DNA of 64,000 bases from Saccoglossus kowalevskii (taxonomy: Eukaryota; Hemichordata; Enteropneusta; Harrimaniidae), in assembly GCF_000003605.2 (NCBI RefSeq), contig NW_003109083.1, positions 311,067 through 375,066 of the forward strand, given 5' to 3'. Below are positions 39,101 through 51,100 of this stretch, in pieces. The position numbers and the translations under genes are program-made. Position 1 is the stretch's first letter; every line of letters begins with the position of its first letter. A model generated the notes under the pieces. The model saw nothing but the letters and a program-made list of their open reading frames with translations. It had not been told where the DNA came from and did no database searches.

Positions 39101-42100
39101 GATGGAGACGGTATGACCAACCACACATAGCAACTCACACTGAAAATAGCATATAAAACATAAAACTACACAATTTTCGCATAATAGTATTTCGTGGTTA
39201 TTCTGTATCTGTCACGCAATTTATGTATATATATGCATACCAGGTTATCCGGGAAATTTCAAATATATCAAACGTTTTGTTCATGATGTGATTTGCAGTT
39301 GCAGTACCTCGGTATAGAAAAAGGATATTAAATTTTTATGTTAAACTAAGTTTTGTTTACCGTCGCATCAAATGATGATTTTCTACATTGGCAGTATATC
39401 GGACCAGCATCGAGATGGAATCAACGAGGATAAAACACATTTGCATTACTACTAAAGGGCGTCAAAGGGATAGTTCAGCTCCTTCTACACACTTGAAACC
39501 AATATTTTTCTCTTCTGTCTTGGTTTAGGTTACTCGGAACGCTGCAGGATACTCTGTGTGTTGCAGGTTTAACGCAAGTATAATTAAACGCGGAGTTCCA
39601 GGGCATACAAATGCACGACACAGTATGGAAAACCGGGCAGAGGTTAATATTGTGTTTTTCTTTGCGAGCAGCTTCCTGAGTATGCGCTTCGCAACTCTTT
39701 CAAGGACAATCCAGCCAGCGGCCATTTTATCTATCTAGTGCCTACATAAAGTGGACCCAGCCAATTTATCTCGCAAAGAAATGTTTTCGTTCTAATAGAT
39801 TTAACGTAAATTTATACAACAAAAGTGCAAGGTTGCGCAAAAAAAAACAACAAAAAAAAAACGACAAACTCTCAGCTAACGATTTTTGTTTACAATAAAA
39901 TAAATTGAATATAAAGCGTCGGCCTCTCAATAGAAATATGGAGCCTTAGCTTTACATCAATATTTCCGCAAAGCATTTTATAAACATACCCGGATGCATT
40001 GAAGTTGGATCGAATTGCTGTCCTTGAGGGATTTGATCAGTGTTGGAATTCGACTGAATGCAGTACGTAGTATGTAATTCTAGGTCACTATGGCAACTAG
40101 TCGCTGCATTACATCACATGCTTAACCCATGCGTTATTAAATTAGTAGTGGGATTATTTGTGTATCATTATTGCTGTAAGGTATGCCTGATTTATGTAAG
40201 GCTTTCATTAGAAATGTAGTGTAGGACAGCCGCTTGCTGGCGCCCACGACACACAATTTAACCGCATTTAACCTTTAAATTACGTAATAATTCCTACTGA
40301 TGACGTAAAATACAACTTACCCTTGAAAAGTGGACAGACCTTCCATACACCAAGACCGCCTACGCTGAGATATTGTCCAAGTGCTGTTTCCAAGAAGAAT
40401 ATCGGAATACCGGCGAATATCAGCGTCAACAAGTATGGAATTAGGAAGGCACCTGAAAAGATTAAGGGTGAAGATTAAAGATCAAATTTGGATGGTTATA
40501 AAAGCAAAGGTTTAAATTGAGTACATGTTATTTGTATTTTGTGGCCAGTAAAGTTGTCACCAATTATGTCTTCATTGCTTATCTTCTAAACTAATGCTAC
40601 ATATACTAGTAAACTACACGTGATCAGTGTACATTACAAAAAGTAATTACACACAAACAAACAAACAAACAAACAAAAACAAACTAACCAACAAACAAAC
40701 AAACAAACAAAGAAACAGAACTTGATTGCATCACCCGTTCTCTGTCGTGCTCTATATACCACTATATAGCAACAATAACAATAAAGTCTGTGATATCTTT
40801 ATACCCTATTTTTTTATTTATGAAATCTATTAATCATTTATACTTATTGTCTCGACTCAACCTTGCAGCGTGTTCAAATTTGTGTAAAGAAACAAATAAT
40901 GTATTTTATACGCGTTGTATACGTAGCATGGGACCCATATTGACTATGGCGCATTATTTAAAGTTTGTTTGGTGACGCATTGAAATCTTGTAATGGGAAG
41001 GGATACAATTGTTGTCGTCAAACTGCAATGTACCAGTATGTTGGTTTGATGTATAGTATTCTGGTCTTATAAAATCATCGAATGTCGGTGGCCCGCGTCA
41101 GCTGTACAGTATGGAATATAATACACGCATTATAATAATTCTGAAATCTCGTTCTTAACTTTGATAACATGAAACACATATGCACCCAATTGATTTAGAC
41201 TTTCCTTTATCACGTGTTGTTGCCAAATAAATAAACCTGTTAAAGGTGTGGGTTTGGAATACATGTGGAAGGCAGAAGTCTCGAAATTGACAGACATGTG
41301 AAAGGAAAGTGATACACGTCTTTGGTTTGAGTCACACAATTGGCAGATTTATTGATTTGTCTCTGCCGTACCTCTGTACAAATAAATATGGTGTGACATC
41401 ATAAATGTCGTTTATATGATCTGATTTTAACATCAGTGATATGTGTTTTCTAATTCAAGTGTAATTTTAATTAAGATAATGTGTAAAACATAGTTATACA
41501 CATATTCCACTAACAAGACGAATTCAGACCAATATGATTAGTTCTGATCTTCGAATTATATTGCTATTATCTTTACTAATCTAAAGCAGGTTTCTCGACA
41601 TTGCAGCCGAACAGACTTGATTTGAAACAAGGATAATGCGATGGAGATTTTTCCATGATGGATCACGTGACACCGAAAGATGATATCTCAAACCCGCGGG
41701 AGAAATTACCTCCTTTATGAATTCGACATGACGTGCAATATAAATAGCGACCCCAGGGATATCGATGAGTAACCTGGGAGCAGTTTACAGCCTTTATCAA
41801 TACAACCATCGTACTGTGTGATTTAGACGAAATAGAAAATATAACCGATACATTATTCGACATGAAGTGATGCATTATTGAATTCACGCAGATTGAAATG
41901 AACATATACAGACAACCCTGGATGAGAGAGGGAATACATTTCATATCACTACTTATACCATTATTAGATTCCGTCGTGGTTAGGACACGTTGTCTCGATA
42001 TTGCTTACACCACTATAATATCACTTGCATATACAGGGAGTTGGAGCTGTGAATAGTCGTACTGCGTAAACTTGAATCACGATCACGGTATTGATTTCTC

Positions 42101-45100
42101 GACACTATAATATAATTAGAAGCAAGGATTTCGAAATTCCATTTTGTCAAAGATTGAGAAGATATATCTAATTTTCAAAACAACACAGTCTATAGTATTA
42201 CTGCAATCCAGAAAAGCCTTATAATGGACGCCGAACCAATTTTAGTTGTAACCCTAGTTTTGAACAACATGACCCCCGCTGATTAATACTCACAGTTGGT
42301 GTGTTAGTTAATCATTAAAACCGGTCGGTATGTAGAAATACTTTGACGTATTATACTTGCATCACGTTTAATACAATTTTGAAATATTAAAAATGCGCTT
42401 ACATGGTAATGTTTACAAATAAATGAAATCACATTCGTTGGAGTCACTGTGACCTTGCGTCATGATATGTTTTGCGTTAAAACTTAACGCGCATTGTTTG
42501 ACGCCAAGAGGGATAGCATACGCTATCCAGGGAATCCACTCTGCCATCCCGGCTTGATAACTACGATAGTACCAATATAATTGTGTCGAGTGGAATGCGT
42601 GAAACAACAATAACTTAAGTAGTTGGATCCACGAAGCAACGCCGTGTCCATTTGAAGACATGTTCCTTTGCCTACAGCGTCTTTCTTTCCTCCACCAAAA
42701 CAGAATGAATTGAAAATAATTTAAGTATTGTATTGTGAGATTTACACACTGAGTGTGGCAATTATTAATCTGAAAATATGCAGGGCGTGGGAAATTTAAA
42801 CCAGGTAGTCATATGATAAGTCTATCCCCGTTATTACAGTCAGCGTCTTCTTTTGCTGTGTGGTATGATATGTTTGTTACCAGGTAGGACAGAGCATGAC
42901 ATTGCGACTATTGGAATGTCTTACCCAGACATATTGAAACAAGTCCTAAAGCTCTTTATCTGATTGAAATTATCGTTATCGACTCGTGCATTCACAGCGG
43001 CAACCCGCAACATTATCCGTAGATCCAGTGGGTCGACGGAGAATGCGTGAATCGGTTTAACACATATTTAAATAGCACACTGTGGGTACCCATTTACGTG
43101 TCTGTGCTGTTATTCTCAAACAGACTTATATTCTTAATAAGCGCATATAATATATCATTGTGCAGAATTATTATCACGTAGTAAGCTTTGTCGAGGTTAT
43201 TTGCTTCAACTCAGGGGCGTGCATTTGTTTTGCTTTCTTAAACCCTTTGAACCCTCTCCGCACCACGGTTTTAAAATCAATGTGCATCGTTCTAGTTATA
43301 TCGCAATATATGGCTAATGTTAAAATGATCGTATGTATGAGGATATTTATTCTTCATTTCGTTTCGTTCAAAAGCGCATTCATCTACTTTAAAGACAAAT
43401 ATTTCATTAAAATGCTTCTCGATCTCAATTATATTGTAAATGTTATTCATAAACTCAATATAAATGAAAAAAAGTTGAATCAATACAATATTGGATTGAG
43501 AAAATCATTTTTTTTTTATTTCAGCTTTCCATTGATACACTCGGATTTTATTTTAGTTGACGTCTGGTATGTTACGATGTAATATAATTTACGAGCGGGT
43601 TCAGATTCTCATAACAAGGGTAAAAATGATCCGACGATAATGAGCATAGTTGAAAAAACCTTCCAGGGATTCACTATGCGGGCCTCGTTAATAAGGCAGT
43701 TGAGTAGCAAAGCATTCGAACTGAAAATGACAGAGCTGAGCACTGTCTTTCTGTGAATACACGAATTCCTATAGTGAAAGAAAAGAACGTTTGGCCGTTC
43801 CCTGTAATGGTCTCGTTATCTCAGTCTGGCTGGCTAGTATAAAGAAGATGCACTTAGAACGTGGCTGCAACAAAGCATTTTTAGCCATACATTCTTAATA
43901 AATCTAACTTATTGTGGTTACAACTGTCACACGCGATCCGAGTAAATCATCGAGGACGCTTGGAACAGAGTCAACACGAAGGACAGCTGATTCAGCAGCA
44001 ACGCGCTCTACCAATTAAAAATCCTATTTAAAATGTTTCGAATTTCGCGTGGAACAAACACAGTTCTGTCATTTTAACGGAATCCCGGGAAGTTTTCAGT
44101 GGCGTCCAAACACTAGAGAAGAGCGATTTGCATGATTTCAGACTCGATTAGTAGCATTATTGTATTTGCTTAATTATGATGACTAAACATTCAGCTCCCA
44201 TGCGTTGATGTAGATTTATCTAAGAGAGGTCTGACTGGTCACTTAATGCGCTTATTAGAGTAAGTATATCAAAGATGCTAGCATGCATAATATATTCCAA
44301 TGGCGCCATGCAGTCAATTCAACGCCAAAAAGTATAGCTTACTTTTCAATGTTATAGGCCATGATTGAAAAAGAGGTGAATGCATCTCAATAATGAACTT
44401 TGTCGTGGATAGAATCACTCACACTTGATCAATAAGAAAGCAAATTGTGTTTCTTTGCATGCACTTCATAGTCCTTGACCCTTTGTCTTCGTAACTTTGT
44501 CAGCATAGCAGTAAAAATTCCGCGATGACCAACAAACTACAGTTTTTATTTTGTACTGTCTGATTTCTGGTAACAGCCGTATAAACATCCGACCGGGGCC
44601 CTTGATAAGTTCTTCACCAAACGTCTTCATCAGAAGTTAAAGTGTGAAAGGGGTTTGGCAGGCAAAAGATTACAGAAAGAGTCGTGCTCAATTGCTTCTT
44701 TTTCGAAAAAGCAACTCAGTTTGATTGCTATTCAAAGCGGATTAGGAGATCAAACGGACCGTTTAAATGCAACCTGGGAGGAAGGATATAAAAAACTAGC
44801 AGCGAAGCCAATTAAAATGCAGTTCAGTAGAAACCAGCGTTCATCATTATGTGAATTTTAGAGCAACTACTTCGGCGTGTTCACGTTGCTAACAATGAGC
44901 CCCACATTTCACTTATTCGACGTATTCAAAAAGTTCGATCGCCTACTATATATTGACATAGATACCACAAGCATTAAGTGAAGGAAGCTAGTTACACTAG
45001 CAACGTTTGATGAATAATAAAACGTTGATGAAAACGAGCAAATATTGGTAGTCCATGCACCTAAAATCATTATATTTGAGCGACCCAAATCCATTAGAAA

Positions 45101-47945
45101 CAGCATCAAGGTGTTTACTTCCATACTATTTGTCCTTAGGCCATATCAAGCGGTCATGAACGTATGCCATTGATTGCTCTATTTACACGGCTACTGGTCT
45201 ACAGAATCCAGGGTTGTCACTCTGTGATACTGTCACCCATGCAAGCACTGAGAAACACATACACCCAACGCAATAACACTAAGGGTTCTCCTTGTCAAGT
45301 CCCAACTCAAACTTATATGATTGATTTCTGGTTGAATGCCCTTCACAATATAATATACACGAACTACGGAACACGATTTAAAGGAAATGCTCTACATGTG
45401 CTAAGTGATTTAAAATTGCCACGAAAGTAATTTCCAACGCAACTATCTAATGCTGCCGGGATTGTTTGTGAAGTGTCGTGATATGATTGTGACAGGAAGC
45501 AATCAATAAATTCAATCACCCATCGACAACGTGTCATTTATGTTGTGCAGTACAATTTAATGGCCGCCGATATTACTCTGAAATGCACATCACATTGTGT
45601 TCATTCATATGTTTAAGCAATCACGGTTCTGCTTTACTAAGTTGGTATTTTTTTTAAGTTTTCAAATAAAATATATGGGTATGGCGTGATGTAATAGTTA
45701 TCACGTGATTTGGGAAGCTGCAGTCGCATTTATCCAATCATCGTGGGAAGTGTGCCCATTCCACGCAATTTAGACAAAGGTGGAAAACAAACACTAGTGA
45801 TTGACATTGACATATTGTTGAATGTCAGGCGTACTGTAGAGATAGGATGGAAGATATATATAAAGAGTAGTAAGAAATACGGAGAAAAGTGAGCGGATAA
45901 AACTTTCTCATTTTAACAGTCCTAGGTTCCGAGTATAGTGATTCGTATCGCACAAGACGTTGGTCATTCTAGACAAACATTAACGCACATTTGAGCGTTA
46001 TATCCATGGAATATGTGAACGTTACGACCAACGTGTGGCGGCAAATGCCAGCAACAAGCTTGATTACACATCATTACAAGTGACGAGTATGTAAGCTTTT
46101 CGGGCAAACCTCTAACATCTCAATTCGAACTCAAAGCCTGGCCATCATCACTCCTTTCTCAAGTTCTTTTCCACATGCTGGCGATGAAAACAGATACCGC
46201 AATGAACGGAATGCAAACAGATTCTTAATCAGTGGTGCCGACTCTGGTGCTGATTCGCAACCAATTCTGTAGATTGGATTTGCAGCTATTCTGATTGGTG
46301 GCTGATGTTCAGATGTGACATATGCATTACTCAACGTCCTCTCCAATGCATACACACGTGACAAAATAGGACCAGTCCAGAGCACCCAAACAACTGTTGT
46401 CAGCAGCCGCGTGAAACTAAATACTCGAACTCCCGGATAATGCCGTTTCAACTATACTAAGACTGGTACCACAACATTAGAAGACAACTGATATATATAT
46501 ATATATACCTATGTCGAAATTTAAATTGTGTTTTTCGACTTATTATTTCCCCTTATTTAGAACACTCTCTGATCGTCCTCGCATATACTGAGTACTCCGC
46601 CTCCAGAGTTTACCATTCTTTACTTTAGCTTTGCATTACACACATAACTACAATAACAACTGCTTGAAAGGCCAACACATCGTATACAGTGATTTATAGA
46701 CGAGAGTATTGTTAAAGTTGTCTTAGTCATTGTGTCATATATATTTCACTATCCATTAGAATCTATATCATACAAGAATGTTTGACATGAAGCAACATTT
46801 TTCTATAATTTTCCGAGATCAAATACAATGTAATTAAGATCAATATCAAGCTGGGGTATAGAGACACGAAGGATTTGTGAACAGTGTCTGGAAATCATTA
46901 TTTCCGTGGGTTCCGTTTTCGCCATGATGCGCGGTACAGTCGTGATGTAACTGTCTTCAACTTGGTTGTTTATGCTATTTTAGTTTCAATTAAAGCAAAC
47001 ACGTGATAATGCTATCACGGACAATAATCGAGTATATATTCGCCGTGATCTCACCGACACGCTGTATTGGAATCACCTGCGGGGAATTATCTATCTTGCA
47101 GAATGCTAGGTTTGCGAGGGCATATGCAAATGATGGAGGTGAATTGACGGTAGTGCGCATTTAGCGCAATCCTTCAACATTTACCAGGCGGCCTTTGCTC
47201 TAACTCTGTCTTTTGTCACACCGGATGTACAGCGGGAAATTGTTGTCCATCAGCACGCAATGTCACGCACTTTAGAAACAACTGTGACCTACAGCTGCGA
47301 TAAAAATGAATCAATCGCCGAGTTAAGCTCTGTATGAAAGTAGTTGGGAGCTAGCGAGTGTGAAAGGAAGAAATTTACATCAGTATCGGCGAGGCTAGAG
47401 GTCCCCGTTGTCCTAAATATAGCCTTTTCATTGAAGTTGACAAGCAGGCCAAGCTAGCTATGTTGAAGGAAAGTAATTCCAACAGAAAATCATATTGAAT
47501 GAAACGTGGTACATTAAAGGTCGGCGATGCACAAACAGTGTACTGCCCGCACTTCTCACGATTGTGTATGTTTTTTTAATCATAATATAATCTCGCAGTG
47601 GGTGAATATCTACAATGTAATCCACCAACATAGAAGACACTTTGAAAATATATTGAATTATAGATATGACGTCACTTTCTTACCTCCTCCGTTTTTGTAG
47701 CATAAGTAGGGGAATCGCCATACGTTACCGAGACCAATGGCGAATCCGACACAGGAGAGCAAGAAATCGAATCTTCCAGTCCATTGACCACGGTCCGGAA
47801 GGTCAGGCTCGGTCTGTTCTGTCTTTTCATCCAGAGTGCATGTTACTTTGGTGTCATTGGTGTCCATTTGCACGACCGAGTTTTGCATTTCGAAACTTTG
47901 ATCGTCTTTCCCATTGCCATCCTTCTCCCGATGCGTCAAAGTCAT
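27047..47945 (-). CDS. SLC6-family Na+/Cl- dependent transporter, GABA transporter 1-like, 13 coding exons
   Basis: Plasma-membrane symporter that moves an amino-acid transmitter, probably GABA, into cells with Na+ and Cl-. Exons, in order: 47684-47945, 40321-40452, 37847-38054, 36221-36353, 35152-35286, 34482-34585, 33554-33678, 32214-32326, 31676-31807, 28953-29055, 28696-28796, 27962-28129, 27047-27160. These total 1,830 nt, 609 residues plus stop, the usual family length, with all phases agreeing and twelve transmembrane helices. By recall the sequence fits GAT-1 best. Trp76, Tyr148, Leu305 and Thr407 match GAT-1 Trp68, Tyr140, Leu300-region and Thr400. Na+ and Cl- site residues Asp402, Gln298, Ser302, Asn334 and Ser338 are present. 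An invertebrate amino-acid carrier with another substrate is possible. An in-frame TGA six codons upstream supports the start. Confidence 0.96.
27581..27760 (+). mobile_element. Possible hAT-like DNA transposon or MITE fragment
   Basis: It begins CAGTGGCGG followed by a G-rich run, a C-rich reversal and CTGAAAAAATGAAACCC, then an AAAATTTGCCTCTCAAAATA stretch. I recall this start from widespread hAT-type repeats in marine animals. No matching terminal inverted repeat is visible at the other end. It lies in the last SLC6 intron. Confidence 0.4.
27962..28129 (-). CDS. SLC6 exon 12: TM11 end and TM12
   Basis: Residues 517-572. [20 protein letters not shown], the conserved [17 protein letters not shown], and TM12 ending [13 protein letters not shown]. 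Exact 168 nt, phase 0 at both ends. Confidence 0.95.
28696..28796 (-). CDS. SLC6 exon 11: loop and start of TM11
   Basis: Residues 483-516. [20 protein letters not shown] then [13 protein letters not shown]. The [11 protein letters not shown] block is close to SRPCIWWKLCW of GAT-1. Phase 0 at the donor GTAAGT. Confidence 0.94.
28953..29055 (-). CDS. SLC6 exon 10: TM10
   Basis: Residues 449-482. [20 protein letters not shown], then TM10 continuing [15 protein letters not shown]. The acceptor is TTCTAG and the donor is in phase 1. Confidence 0.95.
29056..31675 (-). other. SLC6 intron 9 (2.6 kb)
   Basis: Bounded by the donor after exon 9 and the acceptor before exon 10. No additional exon, RNA gene or repeat recognised. 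Confidence 0.7.
31676..31807 (-). CDS. SLC6 exon 9: end of TM8 and TM9
   Basis: Residues 405-448. [19 protein letters not shown] contains Thr407 (GAT-1 Thr400, a substrate-pocket residue). [20 protein letters not shown] is TM9. Phase 0 at both ends. Confidence 0.95.
32214..32326 (-). CDS. SLC6 exon 8: loop 4 and first part of TM8
   Basis: Residues 367-404. [20 protein letters not shown] is the conserved loop 4, followed by TM8 up to LGLDSQ. Asp402 and Ser403 match the Na2-site residues 395-396 of GAT-1. Phase 0 at the donor. Confidence 0.95.
33554..33678 (-). CDS. SLC6 exon 7: TM7
   Basis: Residues 325-366. [19 protein letters not shown] includes Asn334 and Ser338, which correspond to GAT-1 Asn327 and Ser331 (ion sites). 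[20 protein letters not shown] leads into extracellular loop 4. Confidence 0.95.
34482..34585 (-). CDS. SLC6 exon 6: TM6
   Basis: Residues 291-324. [20 protein letters not shown] holds Gln298 and Ser302, equivalent to the chloride-site Gln291 and Ser295 of GAT-1. The unwound SYG segment lines the substrate pocket. It then reads [14 protein letters not shown]. Phase 2 at the donor. Confidence 0.95.
35152..35286 (-). CDS. SLC6 exon 5: TM5
   Basis: Residues 246-290. [20 protein letters not shown] is TM5, followed by [18 protein letters not shown] of extracellular loop 3. Phase 0 at both ends, 135 nt. Confidence 0.95.
36221..36353 (-). CDS. SLC6 exon 4: end of loop 2 and TM4
   Basis: Residues 201-245. 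[20 protein letters not shown] then TM4 ([16 protein letters not shown]), ending KWTGK in phase 0. This is a strongly conserved SLC6 block. Confidence 0.95.
37847..38054 (-). CDS. SLC6 exon 3: TM3 and extracellular loop 2
   Basis: Residues 132-200. TM3 carries [13 protein letters not shown], with Tyr148 at the GAT-1 Tyr140 position. The large extracellular loop has the conserved cysteine pair ([11 protein letters not shown], Cys172 and Cys181) and N-glycosylation sequons at Asn184 and Asn188. It ends in phase 2 in FWE. Confidence 0.95.
40321..40452 (-). CDS. SLC6 exon 2: TM2
   Basis: Residues 88-131. [20 protein letters not shown] is TM2, then [19 protein letters not shown] forms the conserved loop into TM3. 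Acceptor CTTTTCAG, donor GTAAGT, phase 1 to 1. Confidence 0.95.
40651..40715. repeat. (CAAA)n microsatellite
   Basis: Two runs of CAAA units separated by a short interruption (ACAAACTAACC), within SLC6 intron 1. Confidence 0.9.
46491..46507. repeat. (AT)n microsatellite
   Basis: Eight AT units in SLC6 intron 1. Confidence 0.85.
47684..47945 (-). CDS. SLC6 exon 1: N-terminal tail and TM1
   Basis: Residues 1-87. A hydrophilic cytosolic tail ([15 protein letters not shown]...) leads to [17 protein letters not shown] and the SLC6 signature [18 protein letters not shown] of TM1. Phe68 sits where vertebrate GAT-1 has Tyr60. The start ATG is at 47943-47945, with an in-frame stop TGA at 47964-47966 before it. 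The exon ends in phase 1 before GTAAGA. Confidence 0.95.
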
Positions 47946-48180
47946 GCCGAAGGTTTGTCCGGTTCAGCTAAGCAACAACTTGCAGCAAAGTGCGTCACAA
48001 TAACAAACAACAGACAGCTAACAAACGCCCACAGTTTCAAAGGTACGTATGGCAAGCCAAGCGCTGCACTGGACTGGTATCTCCGCTTTGCACGGTAACG
48101 TGGTACGGATTGTTTACTCAATGCACTGGCGCTTTCTTCAAAACCGAACAGTTTCTTGTTGAGGCAGTGACGTGATTACG
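47946..48180 (-). promoter_or_regulatory. 5' leader and putative promoter side of the SLC6 gene
   Basis: Sequence just upstream of the start codon, less AT-rich than its surroundings and with several CpG. It includes the in-frame stop that fixes the start. No TATA box or initiator is clear, and a further non-coding exon could lie upstream. Confidence 0.3.
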
Positions 48181-51100
48181 AGCCACCAAGCAGAAGCAAT
48201 TGGGTGGTAGCTTCAACGCAGGCGTCTTGGCTCGACCAATGATGTTGCAGACACACATACCATTCTCTGATGTAACACAATACATCACGTTCTATAGGGG
48301 ACTGGAGACTTCGTGTTGCCGACACTGTCACAATCAAATATATCGACCAGACTTTAAGGACCTCATAATCTGGGCGAGCTGTCGGCTTAATACTATCTTA
48401 AAATTGAGACACGGCTTTAAACGACGACCATGACTCGACGCATGTTAAAAATCTGTTATTTGTGAATAAAAACGAAAGATATACGTAAAATATATATTAC
48501 ATGCACAAATTATATTTTATTTAATTTCATTCATGTGAGAGTGTGTAAGTGGCTATTGAAATAGGGGGCTGGAGAATGGATAAGTGGACAATAATAGAGT
48601 GCTGAAAATACCGAAGAACACGGACCACACCCTTGACACGAGAAAGGAAGAGCACACTCGACAGTGTCATCGTGCCTTCCTTCAAATGCATTGAATAGGC
48701 GTGATTGCCACGTAAATAGGCAGACATTAGGTGGATATTGTGCGTCATTTCATTTCATTTTACTGGTATGATTTATTTAACTTCAATAAACTCTATTTAA
48801 CTGATAGAAGATGAATTATTTGACAGTAATCACAAGTTGAGCGCAAAGATCTTGGACTTGGCGAAGCCACCGTGACATACCCGGTAAAACAAACAGCCTG
48901 AACGAATTAAAAGTAAATAACCAACATCAGCTGAACACTTTTTGGAGATATCGATTGTGTTGTCAGTTGCAAGTATATAATTAACTCGAAATATAGGTAC
49001 CGTACCCAATAACTTCTACTTCAAGTTCAATAAATCTGCTATAATGGCACTGTGGAAGATTGTTTCCATGCCTTCATGGACTAGCAGAGTCTGTGTGTGT
49101 AATGGACTCGGCGTGAGGTATCAATTAAAATAAATATAATTGGTTCGCTAGCATTCCAATAAACGAGCTAAACGACGTAAAGATAACGTGGGCTTTATGA
49201 CACTACTGGCGTTATATTTCTATTAGCTTGATGGAGTGTGGTCCTAAACATCCCTGACCGACAATCAATACGGCTACAGTCACGGTGACTCCATGGCTCT
49301 GTGAGTTTCTCGGCCACGATATAACATCTGACAATGCATCATGTAAACGTAAATATGGATAGACGTTAACCCCCCCCACACCCCTTCGCTGTCGCTCGTC
49401 ATAGATTCACTTTAGCATGCTGTCAAGTCCTGTAGCAAATGTTTAATCATCGAACAGCTTCGCAATTTAGTGATACTAATCACGGGAGATTGATTTAGCG
49501 AGAAAGCTGAGATTAACTATAATGCGCGGCCGCTAAAGATTTTGTCTTCACCTTTTTATGCGTCATCAAAGTATTACATCGAAAGGCAATTTTGCTAGGT
49601 CAAAGGTCAGCGGCTTTGTTCTCGATATACAACAAGGAGACTTTGTAGAGCGGATTTCATCGCAGACAACCAATCGCGATTTTTTTTACCGGAATGTGTC
49701 TACATTTCCATGTAAAAAGCTTAAAAATTACTTGAATGACGTTTGAGCTGATCTACTCAGTATGCCCAACGAAGAGTTCAAGCGACTACTAAAAGTAGGC
49801 CACATGCTATGTCAACAAGTATAACATTAAACGGACTTGCTTTCTACAGGAGGAAGGACTAGTAAACTAGTTTAAGAGAGGATTTTGTTTATTTACAGCA
49901 ATTATATGATATAGTGTTCTCTATTAAAATGCCACCATGACGGTCGTGTTTCGACCTTCTAGAATGAAATCACTACAGCAGATAAGCACACTAGTCCGCG
50001 ACAAACGCCTTATCTGGTCTAACGTTTCAGCTTTCGATTAGGCCTCGATAACCATCTTCACCACATTCTGACCATTTCCTACATCCGGAAACAAACTGTT
50101 TTTACAGACGATCTATGCTACACCTCTTTGGAGAACTGGGGAGAGTTACCCTTGTGATGCTGTAGTCGTGCATTTGTTTTCTCACTTCACCCTTTCTTCT
50201 AACATATTACACATAACAGTCGTACATATGACCACGGTTTTTAGTCTTCTAGTAACCGCGATATGACGTAACGCTGATTGAGACACTGCGGCAAACATCA
50301 GTCAGCATTTTGCTATGAGCTACGATTGATTGTTCACTTTTGACATTATGGCATATCAAAATAGAAACAAGATAATTAGAATGTCGAATATTATGTGTGA
50401 TGTTGATTATATTCAATTTGGTTCCAGGCGAGAACATAATATGAATTATTCCACGAATGTCTCATGGTTTGTTGTGCATCGTGTCACATACACGGCGGAG
50501 TAGATAATATAATATATATGTTGCTATAGTTACAACAAACTAAGATAACAATTGGGATAAAGATTAACGGTCGTGGTCGTTTAAAACCATAGAATTATTC
50601 TCTTCAAATATTTTCATTCAAGAACAAAACTAACGCCGCTTCGAATCGTCATTGTCGTATAAAACGCAATTGCCCGTTACAGCATCACAAATAGTAGTCA
50701 ATCTAATACAGGGATTGATTACAGTCGTGTCGAAAACAATGTCATTGTGGGAAGCAGCTAAACGAAGCTAATTTAGCAACACCCTTCTTTATTGAGTGTT
50801 AGCACCACTATAGTTAAGCACGCCCAATGCTTTCGTTTGTAATACGAAACGGAAATGAGGGCGCTTGTTTCAGATAGTATCTTCCACCAGGGAAAACATC
50901 ATGATTGAAAGACTAATTAAGCGATAAATTCAATTTTCCGACTGGCAGGAACGCAGTAATAAATATGGCCACAGACACAAGCCTGAAACTCAAAGACACC
51001 AACCACGTGATTCGTTCAACTCTTGTTATTTTATTTTACACTCAATTTCATAATGCTTTTGATACAACTACGGATCCATTACATGTTGTACGGTTGTCGC

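Larger units (their letters stand above)
40453..47683 (-). other. SLC6 intron 1 (7.2 kb)
   Basis: The longest intron of the transporter, separating the TM1 exon from the TM2 exon. It contains a CAAA microsatellite near its 3' end and a short AT repeat. Open frames of up to about 140 codons occur, but none resembles a known protein. First introns often carry regulatory sites, though I cannot point to one. Confidence 0.7.

Noticed and set aside
43160-43582. A 140-codon plus-strand open frame
   Set aside because: It lies in SLC6 intron 1, is rich in Ile, Phe and Asn as expected of AT-rich DNA, and shows no recognisable domain.
46131-46451. A 106-codon minus-strand open frame
   Set aside because: It lies within SLC6 intron 1 on the transporter strand, but has no family resemblance, and the transporter is complete without it.
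47666-48098. Plus-strand open frames opposite the first SLC6 exon
   Set aside because: They are antisense to a clearly identified TM1 exon and have no protein resemblance.
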